A stretch of DNA of 50,797 nucleotides from Campylobacterales bacterium (GCA_024280575.1 JAJRPV010000062.1:1-50797); one strand, 5' to 3'. Shown: positions 24,729-33,599, counted from the first letter of the stretch. The notes: generated by a model from the sequence alone, not told the origin. Program-made: numbers and translations.

Positions 24729-25381
24729 TCTAGTTTATATCCCATGCCTTTAACCGTTCTGATATACTCTTTACCTATCTTTTTTTTGATCCTTGCCATA
24801 ATGACATTTAGACTTCCTCTCGCATCTTCACTGTGAAAAAAGTCGCAACTGTCATATATGTCAAATCTTGAAACTATGGAATTTTTCCTCTCCACCAGCA
24901 AAGAGAGAACTTGAAACTCTGCTTGAGTGAGATTTAAGGGTCTATTTTTAAGGTAGATTGTGTTTGCATCTACTTTAAATAGGGTCTCTTTTTCAAGCTC
25001 ATTTTCTCTTTTTTTATCTCCACATCTTCTAAGAACACTCTTTATTCGAAGCTCCAGCTCTTTTGGCTCATAAGGTTTGGAAAGGTAGTCATCTGCCCCT
25101 ATTTCAAGGGTTTTAATTTTATCTTCTATATCACTTCTAGCACTCGAAATGATGATGGGAACCCCGAGCTTAACAAGGTCTTTACAAACTTCAACCCCAT
25201 CAAGCCCAGGCAGAGTCAAATCCAAAATAACAAGGTCAAACTCATATTTATTCAGCGCGATAGAGCTAAGTCCGATAAAAGGATCAGCATAATTTGTCAC
25301 CAATATATCAAACTGTTTTAGATAAGCACCAAGTATATATGCTAATTGCTCATCATCCTCTATCATCGCTATATTTATCAT
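24722..25381 (-). CDS. ArsR-like OmpR-family response regulator
   Basis: 219 residues. Receiver with EDD at 8-10, phospho-acceptor Asp54 (VILDLTLPG), SSAR and YLSKPYEPKELELRI, then a winged-helix domain ending EYIRTVKGMGYKLEC. It resembles HP0166-type (ArsR/two-component, not the arsenic repressor) regulators of Campylobacterota. It follows the cytochrome c gene by 18 bases on the same strand and overlaps the kinase gene by seven bases. Confidence 0.92.
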   Translation of the reverse strand: MINIAMIEDDEQLAYILGAYLKQFDILVTNYADPFIGLSSIALNKYEFDLVILDLTLPGLDGVEVCKDLVKLGVPIIISSARSDIEDKIKTLEIGADDYLSKPYEPKELELRIKSVLRRCGDKKRENELEKETLFKVDANTIYLKNRPLNLTQAEFQVLSLLVERKNSIVSRFDIYDSCDFFHSEDARGSLNVIMARIKKKIGKEYIRTVKGMGYKLEC

Positions 25382-25399
25382 GTTTAACCTCTTTTATCA

Positions 25400-25783
25400 C
25401 TACATCATGCCTCGTCCGCCACCCATGCCTCCGCCTTGTCCTCTTCTGGCACCTTTTGGTGGCTTTAGAGATAGTATATAAGTTGCTATTGTATCTAAAT
25501 CAGTAGCACTTATGTTTGGAAATGGTGGCATTTGGGTATTTGTAAAGTATCTATACTTGCCTTTACTGCCGTTTTTTATACTGTTGATTATATTTGCCTT
25601 AGCATTTGCGCCCTCAAATCTCAGATTTCTTCTAGCCACGCCCATAAATGCCGGTGCGGTTTTCTTGCCCATAATATTGTGACAAGCCATACATCCATTT
25701 TGCTCCAAAAGAGTTTGAGCATCTGCTGCAAAAAGAGAACCAAAAACTCCAACTACTCCCAAAAATAGAACTATCTTTTTCAT
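25400..25783 (-). CDS. Exported monohaem cytochrome c with Gly/Met/Arg-rich tail
   Basis: 127 residues from ATG 25783, which has GGAGGAAGTT directly upstream; an ATG four codons earlier lacks this. A signal peptide (1-19) is followed by a class I cytochrome c: haem motif CMACH near 31-35, AFMGVARR, and the Met ligand in TNTQMPPFPNISATDLDTIATYILSL. The C-terminal 20 residues are Gly-, Arg- and Met-rich and end GGGRGMM. Such a tail is not part of the normal cytochrome fold and may bind metal or a partner. It is the first gene of the cassette with the two-component pair downstream. The 265 bases upstream (to 26048) contain no gene and probably its promoter. Confidence 0.88.
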   Translation of the reverse strand: MKKIVLFLGVVGVFGSLFAADAQTLLEQNGCMACHNIMGKKTAPAFMGVARRNLRFEGANAKANIINSIKNGSKGKYRYFTNTQMPPFPNISATDLDTIATYILSLKPPKGARRGQGGGMGGGRGMM

Positions 25784-26048
25784 AACTTCCTCCAATGTGT
25801 TATTATTCCACCAAGTGGATACCGTAATGATAAGATAGAAAAATTAACACTAACTTAATATCTAATCTTATACACTACTTTGCCTCTCTTATCTTCTTTT
25901 TCTAAATAACATTTTTAACAAAACTTATGCAGATTTAACACTCTTGAGAGACGGCACAAGTACAGAAATGGTGCTCTTAAGGAACCTGACAGATGCTTTT
26001 ATCTAAAAATTTCACCGCGAAAATTATCTAGATTTGGCGATGAAACAA

Positions 26049-27038
26049 CTATTTGATACCAACCTTTTGCAATACTATCGGACATCTTACTAGATGATTT
26101 TCACCACTATCATACAACTCTGGATGAGTTTGCATACAGCTTTCCTCTTTGTATTGACATCTGTTTTGGAAAAAACAACCCTGAGGTAAGTCTATGGGGC
26201 TTTGGATTTCCCCGGTTTTGAGCACACTTTCGGTTGCTAGTGGAGTATGGATATCTGGCACTGTTGAAAAAAGCATCTTTGTATATGGGTGTTTTGGGTT
26301 TGCAAAAAGCTCTTTTTTACTTGCATACTCTACAATTTCACCCAGATACATAACGGCTATATAGTCGCTTATATGTTTTACTACGCTTATATCGTGAGTG
26401 ATAAAAAGCATGGTTGCGTGATACTTCTCTTGCAAATCCATCATAAGATTTAGTATTTGAGCTTGAATAGAGACATCAAGAGCAGAGATAGGCTCATCTG
26501 CCAATATGAGTTCTGGTTTTAGTATCATCGCCCTTGCTATAGCGATTCTCTGCCTCTGGCCTCCTGAAAACTGGTGTGGGTAACGCTCCAAATAGCTGTA
26601 ATCAATCCCAACATCATCACATAGTAATAAAATTGCCTCTTTTCTCTGCTCTTTTGTCATATTTGTATGGATTTTTAAAGGTTGCTCTAGTATCGTCTTT
26701 ATCTTTTTTCTTGGATTTAAAGAGGAGTATGGATCTTGAAAAATCATCTGTATATCTTTTTGTATATCTCCTCTTTGAGACGGAGTTAGCTTGGCTATAT
26801 CTCTATCTCTAAAGATAACCTCTCCTTTTGTGGCTTGATAGAGCCCCAATATCACCTTTCCTACCGTTGTTTTTCCACAACCACTCTCACCGACCAAAGA
26901 GAGAGTTTTTCCTTTATATATATCAAAGCTTACCCTGTTTAGTGCATGTAAGTCCTTCTTTTCAAAAGCACCAACTTTGACACCAAAAATCTTCTCTACT
27001 TCTTTGACTTCTAAAAGTTTTACTTCACTTTGTGACAA
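26049..27038 (-). CDS. oppF: Oligopeptide/dipeptide ABC transporter ATPase, OppF/DppF type
   Basis: 329 residues from a TTG start. Walker A GESGCGKTT, signature FSGGQRQRIAIARAM, Walker B LILADEPISALD and the H-loop FITHD are all intact, and the C-terminal extension with LPQGCFFQNRCQYKEESC is the oligopeptide/dipeptide-type tail. I chose TTG at 27038 because GGGAGG stands eight bases upstream and the overlap with oppD is only 19 bases. An ATG at 27086 would overlap oppD by 67 bases. Last gene of the unit M20 peptidase-SBP-B-C-D-F. Confidence 0.93.
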   Translation of the reverse strand: MSQSEVKLLEVKEVEKIFGVKVGAFEKKDLHALNRVSFDIYKGKTLSLVGESGCGKTTVGKVILGLYQATKGEVIFRDRDIAKLTPSQRGDIQKDIQMIFQDPYSSLNPRKKIKTILEQPLKIHTNMTKEQRKEAILLLCDDVGIDYSYLERYPHQFSGGQRQRIAIARAMILKPELILADEPISALDVSIQAQILNLMMDLQEKYHATMLFITHDISVVKHISDYIAVMYLGEIVEYASKKELFANPKHPYTKMLFSTVPDIHTPLATESVLKTGEIQSPIDLPQGCFFQNRCQYKEESCMQTHPELYDSGENHLVRCPIVLQKVGIK

Positions 27039-27976
27039 AATACAATCCTCCCATTTATCTCTTGTTGAAGCGGATATGTGTCGCACTCATCATCTGAAAA
27101 TTCGCACCTGTTTTTAAAGTAACAACCCTGCGGAAGCCCCAAAAGTGAAGGCATGATACCTGGTATCTGATAGAGTCTCTTCTTTTCGTCATTTAATTTT
27201 GGCAAACACTCAATCAAGCCTTTTGTGTATGGATGAAGTGGATTAAATATAATATCCTCTTTACTGCCATACTCCACGATTCTACCTGCATACATAACTG
27301 CTATCTTGTCACAAAGCTGAGAGACAACTGCTATATCGTGAGTGATAAGTATGAGTGCTGAATGAAACTCTTGGCTTAATTTTTTCATAAGATAGAGTAT
27401 CTGTGCCTGTATAGTTACATCAAGTGCCGTTGTAGGCTCATCGGCTATGAGGAGTTTTGGATTGTTCAAAAGCGCCATGGCTATAACAACTCTTTGCTTC
27501 ATACCGCCTGAGAGTTGATGAGGATAACTCTTCATCCTCTTTCTAGCCGCAGGTAGTCCTACGGTTTTAAGTATCTCTACACAAGCTTCATAAGCCGCTT
27601 TTTTTGACACTCCCTTTTTATGGTATAGTATCGCTTCCATCATTTGTTCACCTATAGTGATGACCGGATTTAGAGATGTTTGAGGGTCTTGAAAAATCAT
27701 AGAAATCTCATCACCTCTTATCTTTTGAAGTTCGTTTTCGCTAAGTTTTATCAAATCTTTCCCGTCAAAGTTTATCTCACCCTCAACTATGCGTCCTGGT
27801 GAATCAATCAAACCCAAGATTGAAAAACCTGTTATAGATTTTCCTGCTCCACTCTCACCGACTATCCCCAATATCTCGCCTTTTTCGATAGAAAAACTTG
27901 ATCCGTCAACCGACTTGACTACTCCATTTCTTGTAAAAAAGTGTGTCTTTAAATTTTTAACTTCTAGTAGTGCCAT
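27020..27976 (-). CDS. oppD: Oligopeptide/dipeptide ABC transporter ATPase, OppD/DppD type
   Basis: 318 residues. Walker A GESGAGKSI, signature LSGGMKQRVVIAMAL, Walker B LLIADEPTTALD, H-loop LITHD, and the family tail ending LPQGCYFKNRCEFSDDEC with its cysteines. The terminal residues ICHKV-like FCHKVK overlap the TTG start of oppF. Its ATG shares one base with the stop of the oppC gene. The protein works as a heterodimer with the next ATPase on the cytoplasmic face of the permease. Confidence 0.94.
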   Translation of the reverse strand: MALLEVKNLKTHFFTRNGVVKSVDGSSFSIEKGEILGIVGESGAGKSITGFSILGLIDSPGRIVEGEINFDGKDLIKLSENELQKIRGDEISMIFQDPQTSLNPVITIGEQMMEAILYHKKGVSKKAAYEACVEILKTVGLPAARKRMKSYPHQLSGGMKQRVVIAMALLNNPKLLIADEPTTALDVTIQAQILYLMKKLSQEFHSALILITHDIAVVSQLCDKIAVMYAGRIVEYGSKEDIIFNPLHPYTKGLIECLPKLNDEKKRLYQIPGIMPSLLGLPQGCYFKNRCEFSDDECDTYPLQQEINGRIVFCHKVK

Positions 27977-28830
27977 TATCTTTTTAACCTCGGATTCATA
28001 ATATCTCTCATTCTGTCACCTATGAGATTGATAGAGATAATCAAAACCATAAGCAAGACGCCTGGAAATACCGAAGCCCACCAATAACCGCTAAAAAGTA
28101 CCTGATAACCGTTTGCTATCAAAGAACCCAAAGATGGCTCGGTGATAGGAACGCCCAAACCCAAAAAGCTAAGAGTTGCTTCAAGTATGATAGCATTTGC
28201 AATTCTAACTGTTGCTATAACGATGATAGGGGCTGTGGTATTTGGCAAAATCTCACCGAAAATGATACCAAGATTACTCATGCCAAGTGCTTTTGCCGAC
28301 TGAGAGTAGTCTTTTTCTTTTTCCGAAAGAACAACACCTCTTGCCGTTCTTGCATAATAGACCCAATTTACTATCGTGATGGCTATAACTATCTTTCCGA
28401 TTCCCTCACCCCAAAGTGCCATGATGATAAGTGCTATCAAAATAGCTGGAAACGAAAGCTGTATGTCGGCAATACGCATGATAATGGTATCAACCCATCC
28501 ACCATAATATCCTGAAATCAAACCCAAAGTATATCCGATGACAACAGACAGTACGGTACTAGCAAGTCCAACATAAAGAGAAATTCTTAAACCATAAACC
28601 ATAGCTGAGTATATATCTCTGCCCTGCTCATCTGTTCCTAGCCAAAAAGTGTGATTTGGAGGCTGAAAACTGTTCTCTAAAAAAAGTTGGGTCAAATCAT
28701 AGGGATTTTGATACGAGAACAAAGACGGAAAAAGAGCCAAGATACACAAAAAAATAAATATAATCAACCCACCAACAGCTAGTTTGTCTTCAAAAAATTC
28801 TACGACAAGTTCATTTTTAAAAAATTTCAT
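27976..28830 (-). CDS. oppC: Peptide ABC transporter permease, OppC/DppC type
   Basis: 284 residues, six predicted TM helices. The N-terminal segment with a first TM at about 21-40, then FWLGTDEQGRDIYSAMVYGLRISLYVGL, is typical of DppC/OppC, and the EAA loop reads ARGVVLSEKEKDYSQSAKALGMSNLGIIFGEILPN. ATG follows the oppB stop by one base. It overlaps oppD by one base at the end, showing tight coupling of the operon. Confidence 0.94.
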   Translation of the reverse strand: MKFFKNELVVEFFEDKLAVGGLIIFIFLCILALFPSLFSYQNPYDLTQLFLENSFQPPNHTFWLGTDEQGRDIYSAMVYGLRISLYVGLASTVLSVVIGYTLGLISGYYGGWVDTIIMRIADIQLSFPAILIALIIMALWGEGIGKIVIAITIVNWVYYARTARGVVLSEKEKDYSQSAKALGMSNLGIIFGEILPNTTAPIIVIATVRIANAIILEATLSFLGLGVPITEPSLGSLIANGYQVLFSGYWWASVFPGVLLMVLIISINLIGDRMRDIMNPRLKR

Positions 28831-28831
28831 C

Positions 28832-29782
28832 TTATACCCTCACTCTTGGATCTACAAAAGTGTAGAGTATATCAACTATAAAATTTATAGCCACAAATAT
28901 AAATGATATAACCAACAAGTAAGCCACAACAATCGGCCTGTCAAGATTTTGAATCGAATCAATGATAAGCTTACCCGTTCCCGGCCATGCAAATATGGTT
29001 TCTGTTACGATAGTAAATGCCACAAGTTGCCCAAATTGAATACCGATAACCGTAATAAGAGGAATCAAACTGTTTTTTAGTGCATGGTAGTAAACCACCA
29101 CTCTTCTTGGAACTCCTTTGGCGGTAGCAAGTTTTATATAATCTTGCATCATCACCTCCATCATACCTGTTCTTGTTAGTCTAAGTATCAGAGCTAATTG
29201 AAAAAACGAAAGTGTAAGTACCGGCATAATCAAGTGTTTAATCCCATCCCAAGTAAATGCACTCGTAAAGAGATAAACCTCTCCTCTTCCAGAACTTGGC
29301 AACCAACCCAAGAGCACCGAAAAAATCAAAACCAACACCATGCCTGTCCAGAAAACTGGCACAGAAATGCCACTCAACGAAAGGAACATAATGGCCTTAC
29401 TATACCACGCTTTTGGTTTTATAGAGGCTATAATTCCTAGTGGAACGCCAAAGATGATAGAAAAAATCATCGCCAAAACCGAAAGTTCCAAAGTTGCAGG
29501 CAACCTCTCAAATACAACATCAAGTGCGGGTTGCCCATAAACAAAAGAGTTACCGAGATTTCCTTTGGCTACATTTTTCAAAAAAGCTTCATACTGTTTT
29601 ATAAATGACTGGTCAATCCCCAAAGCATGCCTCATCTCGATAACATCTTGCTGAGTGGCATCTGGTGGCAAAAGAAGCTGAACAGGATCTCCTGCTTTGA
29701 ACATTATAAAAAACACTATGAAACTTATAACAAACATGACTATAACCGAGTGAAACAGTCTATTTAGTATATATTTTAACAT
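28832..29782 (-). CDS. oppB: Peptide ABC transporter permease, OppB/DppB type
   Basis: 316 residues with six TM helices. Start segment MLKYILNRLFHSVIVMFVIS and the EAA loop TRTGMMEVMMQDYIKLATAKGVPRRVVVYYHALKNSLIPLITVIG identify DppB/OppB. GNSFVYGQPALDVVFERLPATLELS is the conserved periplasmic loop. It is separated from the binding-protein gene by 54 bases that hold a perfect 28-bp palindrome. Confidence 0.94.
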   Translation of the reverse strand: MLKYILNRLFHSVIVMFVISFIVFFIMFKAGDPVQLLLPPDATQQDVIEMRHALGIDQSFIKQYEAFLKNVAKGNLGNSFVYGQPALDVVFERLPATLELSVLAMIFSIIFGVPLGIIASIKPKAWYSKAIMFLSLSGISVPVFWTGMVLVLIFSVLLGWLPSSGRGEVYLFTSAFTWDGIKHLIMPVLTLSFFQLALILRLTRTGMMEVMMQDYIKLATAKGVPRRVVVYYHALKNSLIPLITVIGIQFGQLVAFTIVTETIFAWPGTGKLIIDSIQNLDRPIVVAYLLVISFIFVAINFIVDILYTFVDPRVRV

Positions 29783-29801
29783 ATCTATTTTACCTTTAGG
29801 G

Positions 29802-29829
29802 TTGCTACCTCTACATGTAGAGGTAGCAA
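29802..29829 (-). terminator. Perfect 28-bp palindrome between binding protein and permease genes
   Basis: Every base from 29802 to 29829 pairs; the centre is the CTACATGTAG motif (29811-29820) and the outer arm begins TTGCTACCT. It stands eight bases after the stop of the binding-protein gene and 20 before oppB. There is no T run on the minus strand directly after it (AACCCTAAAGG), so it more likely protects the mRNA 3' end or attenuates, giving more binding protein than permease. Confidence 0.7.
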
Positions 29830-29836
29830 AAGTCTT

Positions 29837-31369
29837 CTACTTGATATCATATGCCCAGATTCTACTATCTGTTCTCGGTACAAATTTTATCTTTTTACTG
29901 CTGGCATATATATCAACTTGATAGTGCAAAGGTATGATATTTTGATCATCGACTATAGCTATTTTTTGAGCTTCTCTCATCTGCTTAACTCTTGCGGTTG
30001 GATTCATATTTCCATCACTCTCTTCTATGAGTTTATCAACTTGAGCATTTGAATACTTGCCGTTATTGTATCTTCCGTATCCTTTTACATCATCTTTTGA
30101 GTGCACAACGCCATCTAGCATAGAGCTTCCATCACCATCACTGCTAGCCCAACCTATAAGGAAGAAGCTTGTGTCTTGCTTAGCAGTTTTTGGGAAAAAT
30201 GATGATTTTGGAGTAGCATTTACTTTGACTTTTATGCCTATTTTTGCCAAAGATGAAGCGACTGCCTGAGCTATTTGGGCATCATTAATATATCTGTTGT
30301 TTGGAGCGTCTAACACAACTGAAAATCCATTTGGATAGCCGGCTTCTGCCAAGAGTTTTTTGGCCTTAGCAGGATCATACTTGACTCTTTTAATAGTTGG
30401 GTCATATCCAACAACAACATCAGGATGAAACTGAGCAGCTGGTGCGGCAAAGCCCTTCATAATATACTTGATGATAGCATCTTCATTTATACCATAATAT
30501 AATGCTCTTCTGACTCTAACATCCAAAAATGGATTTTTGCCAGTAGGGCTCTTAACATATGGTGTTTTTTCTCTGAACTGATCCATCTGTAGGTAAATGA
30601 GTCTAAGGCCTGGTTTTACAAAAGTGTTTAGTTTTGAATTGTTTTTGATTCTATTCACATCTACTACCGGAACCCTATTAATAAGATCAACTTCACCACT
30701 GAGTATAGCAGCTGTTCTTGTTGCATTGTTTGATAGGACTCTAAAAATCAAATCATCAAATTTTGCTTTCCCAGCCCAATAGTTTGGATTTGCTTTAAAT
30801 TTTATCTGGTCACCCTTTCTCCAAAGAACAAATTTATATGGACCTGTTCCTATCGGATGCAAACCAATCCACTCATCACTCTTGCCTTTGACGGTCTCTT
30901 TATCTAGCATATTTACATATGTAAGTTTTCTCAAAAATACAGGAAAGGCTTTTTTGGTAGTAAATTTAACAGTATAATCATCTATCTTTTCAACTTTGTC
31001 GATCATAGATACTTTGCCCTTAAAGCCTGATTTTTTCCAGTTTTTGATTCTATCAAATGTAAATACAACATCATCTGCATTAAAAGTGTTGCCATTATGA
31101 AACTTTACACCTTTTCTTAATTTAATAATCCAAACTTTTGGCTCAGGGTTACTCCAAGACTCAGCCAAATCAGGATGAACTTTAATATTTTCATCAAATC
31201 TTACTAGTGTATCAAAAATATTTGACAAAATCGAGTTTGTAGCTGTCTCATTAAAAGCTTGCGGATCCATAGTATATGCACCTGAAGCCAAGCCTACTTT
31301 TAAAGTTTTTGCAAACCCTATAGTACCTACTAGTGCCAATGCGGCAACTGCAACTGTTAGTTTCTTCAT
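29837..31369 (-). CDS. oppA: Peptide-binding protein of an ABC transporter (SBP family 5)
   Basis: 510 residues with a signal peptide (1-20, ending TIGFA). It belongs to the DppA/OppA family 5 of extracellular solute-binding proteins: near the N-terminus LKVGLASGAYTMDPQAFNETATNS, then LAESWSNPEPKVWIIKLRKGVKFHNGNTFNADDVVFTFDRI (the family signature) and VRRALYYGINEDAIIKYIMKGFA. The ligand cannot be read from sequence; the gene lies two bases downstream of an M20 peptidase, which suggests peptides or N-acyl peptides. First of the transporter genes proper. Confidence 0.93.
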   Translation of the reverse strand: MKKLTVAVAALALVGTIGFAKTLKVGLASGAYTMDPQAFNETATNSILSNIFDTLVRFDENIKVHPDLAESWSNPEPKVWIIKLRKGVKFHNGNTFNADDVVFTFDRIKNWKKSGFKGKVSMIDKVEKIDDYTVKFTTKKAFPVFLRKLTYVNMLDKETVKGKSDEWIGLHPIGTGPYKFVLWRKGDQIKFKANPNYWAGKAKFDDLIFRVLSNNATRTAAILSGEVDLINRVPVVDVNRIKNNSKLNTFVKPGLRLIYLQMDQFREKTPYVKSPTGKNPFLDVRVRRALYYGINEDAIIKYIMKGFAAPAAQFHPDVVVGYDPTIKRVKYDPAKAKKLLAEAGYPNGFSVVLDAPNNRYINDAQIAQAVASSLAKIGIKVKVNATPKSSFFPKTAKQDTSFFLIGWASSDGDGSSMLDGVVHSKDDVKGYGRYNNGKYSNAQVDKLIEESDGNMNPTARVKQMREAQKIAIVDDQNIIPLHYQVDIYASSKKIKFVPRTDSRIWAYDIK

Positions 31370-31371
31370 AT

Positions 31372-32529
31372 TTACTCCTTATTTTTATTTTGTAATAATT
31401 TACTCATAAATAAAATAAATATTTTCATCCTATATATGAGAGACTCTTTATATATGAACTCCTTTTTTGTATGACTATTGTTTCCAACTGCCCCAACTCC
31501 ATCTACTACGGGGATTCCTATGGCTGAAAGAAAATTTCCGTCTGATCCTCCACCTGTTGCTATCTCTTCACATTTGATTCCCAATTCATTTGATATTTTC
31601 ATATAAAGATTTGCGAACTTTTCACTCTCTTTTGTTTTTTCAAGCGGTGGTCTATTTACATGTAGATCATATTTAACCTCGGCACCAACTCTATTTTTGG
31701 CATTTAGTATATTTTCTATATTTTCAAACAGTTGTTTTTGCTGATTTTTGGTTGCAAATCTAACATCCACTACTATTTTCGTATATGCAGGAACTACATT
31801 TCTGGCAACTCCACCATTTATCTCATTGCAACCAACGATAATACCATTTTCATAATCATTTAGGGCTTCTAATTTTTGTATAATTTCGCAAGCTGCTAAA
31901 ATTGAATTTACACCCTCCCAAGGCTCTACTCCCGAGTGAGCTGGTTTTCCAATAATTTCTATATCTAAAGCAGCTATTCCTTTTCTTTGTGTAACAATTT
32001 CTCCATTTGGACGACCCGGCTCAAATATGAAAGCCCCTAGTGCTCCTTTAAACTGATTTTCTATGATTTCTTGTGAATCAGCAGAGCCAATCTCTTCATC
32101 TGAATTAAAAAAAATCTTAAAAGGCAATTCCTTATCCGGAAATAACTGTTTTAATATGTAAAACGAATACAGTGCGATTATGAGCCCCGCTTTCATATCA
32201 TTTGTCCCGGGACCTTTTAGTAAATCTCCCGTATCTTCCATCGTTTGAAAATCACTTAATGGAGAATGAACAGTATCAAAATGCCCTATAAAAGCATAAT
32301 AATCCTTCTCTTTGTCTTGTCCATACATCAAATGAGGTCTTGTTTTTTTACTCGAATATACCTGCTGTAGAGGGATATCTAATTTATTTCCAATCTCTAT
32401 TAATTTATTTAATACCTCTTCGATTCCATCCTTATTTGATGAAAAACTATTTATATTTACAATACTTTTAAAATCATTATATATTTGTATTTTTAACTCT
32501 TTTAATAACTCATCTAGATTTTTTTTCAA
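31372..32529 (-). CDS. M20 family peptidase, glutamate-carboxypeptidase-like
   Basis: 385 residues without a signal peptide, so cytosolic. The metal ligands are seen in YAFIGHFDTVHSP (His-x-Asp), GPGTNDMKAGLI (bridging Asp), FNSDEEIGSADS (Glu-Glu pair), FIFEPGRPNGEIVTQRKG and the late His in NNSHTKKEFI. GKPAHSGVEPWEGVNSI marks the dimerisation domain. The arrangement is that of carboxypeptidase G2 and related peptidases that remove C-terminal glutamate, though ArgE- or DapE-like deacylases share the fold. It is the first gene of the transport operon, two bases before the binding-protein gene, so its substrate is probably what the transporter brings in. Confidence 0.88.
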   Translation of the reverse strand: MKKNLDELLKELKIQIYNDFKSIVNINSFSSNKDGIEEVLNKLIEIGNKLDIPLQQVYSSKKTRPHLMYGQDKEKDYYAFIGHFDTVHSPLSDFQTMEDTGDLLKGPGTNDMKAGLIIALYSFYILKQLFPDKELPFKIFFNSDEEIGSADSQEIIENQFKGALGAFIFEPGRPNGEIVTQRKGIAALDIEIIGKPAHSGVEPWEGVNSILAACEIIQKLEALNDYENGIIVGCNEINGGVARNVVPAYTKIVVDVRFATKNQQKQLFENIENILNAKNRVGAEVKYDLHVNRPPLEKTKESEKFANLYMKISNELGIKCEEIATGGGSDGNFLSAIGIPVVDGVGAVGNNSHTKKEFIYKESLIYRMKIFILFMSKLLQNKNKE

Positions 32530-32650
32530 CTACCTACCTTTTTATAGAAACTATAATGATTATGACTTAAATATCGTAAAAAAAGACTTAAATTTTTTAA
32601 AAAAACATCAATATAGCAACTTTTTAGAAACTTATGTTTCTTTTTTACGC

Positions 32651-32656
32651 TATAAT
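32651..32656 (+). promoter_or_regulatory. Likely -10 box of the aspartoacylase-like gene
   Basis: TATAAT in an AT-rich region between the divergent M20 and aspartoacylase-like genes. The transcript would begin near 32663, 16 bases before the ATG at 32679 and downstream of an alternative ATG at 32634, so it decides the start. Confidence 0.65.
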
Positions 32657-32678
32657 TTTAAAAAAAGAAGGTGATTTA

Positions 32679-33569
32679 ATGTCTAAAAAGATAGAAAAAG
32701 TTGCAATCACAGGCGGAACACATGGCAATGAGTTGACTGGCGTTTACCTCATAAATAAGTATAAAAAAAATCCTCATTTAGTTAAAAGAGGTACTTTTCA
32801 AACTATATTTATGCATACTAATGTGGGAGCTATGAAAAAATGCACTAGGTATGTTGATAAGGATTTAAACAGAACTTTTATAAAAAAAGATTTGGCAAAT
32901 CCTATGAAATACACCTACGAAGATGTATTGGCAAAAAATATAAATGAGAAATTAGGACCAAAAGGCGCTGAAAAAACAGCTGTTGATTTTATCGTTGACC
33001 TTCACTCAACTACTTCTGACATGGGATTATCTATAGTGATAGACAATGACAGCAAGCTTACTTGGCAGGTGGCAGCTTACCTAAAAGAGATGGAACCGAA
33101 TCTTCATATATTTAGATGGAAAGGAGATACGAAAGAGGTCTCTTTTGTAAACTCTATAACAAAAGATGGCTTTGCCATAGAAGTAGGTCCGATTCCACAG
33201 GGAGTTTTGAGAGCCGATCTTTTTTTTGAAACTGAAAAATTGGTTGGCCACATATTGGATTTTTTCGAAAAGTACAATACCGGTAAGTTAAATAAAACAT
33301 ACAAAACTCTTGAAATCTACGACCACATAAAACTGCTTGATTTTCCAAGAAACAAAGATGGAGAGATAAATGCAACAGTTCATCCAAATCTTCAAGACAA
33401 TGGCTATTATAAACTTACAAAAGGGGATCCACTTTTTGTTACACTAGAGGGTGAAATTATAAATTATGAAGAGAAAAATGAAGTATATGCTCTGTTTATA
33501 AATGAAGCTGCATATTATGAAAAGGGTTTTGCTATGTGTCTAACAAAGAAAAAGAGCATTAATCTTTAA
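32679..33569 (+). CDS. Aspartoacylase / succinylglutamate desuccinylase family protein
   Basis: 296 residues from ATG 32679, preceded by GAAGGTG at good spacing. VAITGGTHGNELTGVYL near 8-24 carries the first zinc ligands (His and Glu), RYVDKDLNRTF near 60-70 the Asn-Arg substrate site, DFIVDLHSTTSDMG near 107-120 the third ligand His, and FAIEVGPIPQGVLRADLF the catalytic Glu. This set fits aspartoacylase (N-acetylaspartate deacylase) more than AstE. The gene is divergent from the M20 peptidase and peptide transporter and may use the same regulator. Substrate is inferred only. Confidence 0.88.
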   Translation: MSKKIEKVAITGGTHGNELTGVYLINKYKKNPHLVKRGTFQTIFMHTNVGAMKKCTRYVDKDLNRTFIKKDLANPMKYTYEDVLAKNINEKLGPKGAEKTAVDFIVDLHSTTSDMGLSIVIDNDSKLTWQVAAYLKEMEPNLHIFRWKGDTKEVSFVNSITKDGFAIEVGPIPQGVLRADLFFETEKLVGHILDFFEKYNTGKLNKTYKTLEIYDHIKLLDFPRNKDGEINATVHPNLQDNGYYKLTKGDPLFVTLEGEIINYEEKNEVYALFINEAAYYEKGFAMCLTKKKSINL

Positions 33570-33572
33570 AAA

Positions 33573-33594
33573 CGGGAGAGTTGAATCTCTCCCG
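33573..33594. terminator. Bidirectional terminator between convergent genes
   Basis: CGGGAGAG at 33573-33580 pairs with CTCTCCCG at 33587-33594, six-base loop. On the minus strand the stem is followed by TTTTTAAAG, so it ends the OmpA-MscS unit well. On the plus strand ATAATCTATTT follows, a weaker tail, ending the aspartoacylase-like gene. The arms resemble the terminator at 9963-9984 (GGGAGAG core). Confidence 0.85.
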
Positions 33595-33599
33595 ATAAT

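Noticed and set aside
25796-26048. Riboswitch in front of the second cytochrome cassette
   Set aside because: The stretch has some symmetric bases near 25950-25990 but matches no riboswitch core I know, and they read in the wrong orientation for the cytochrome gene.
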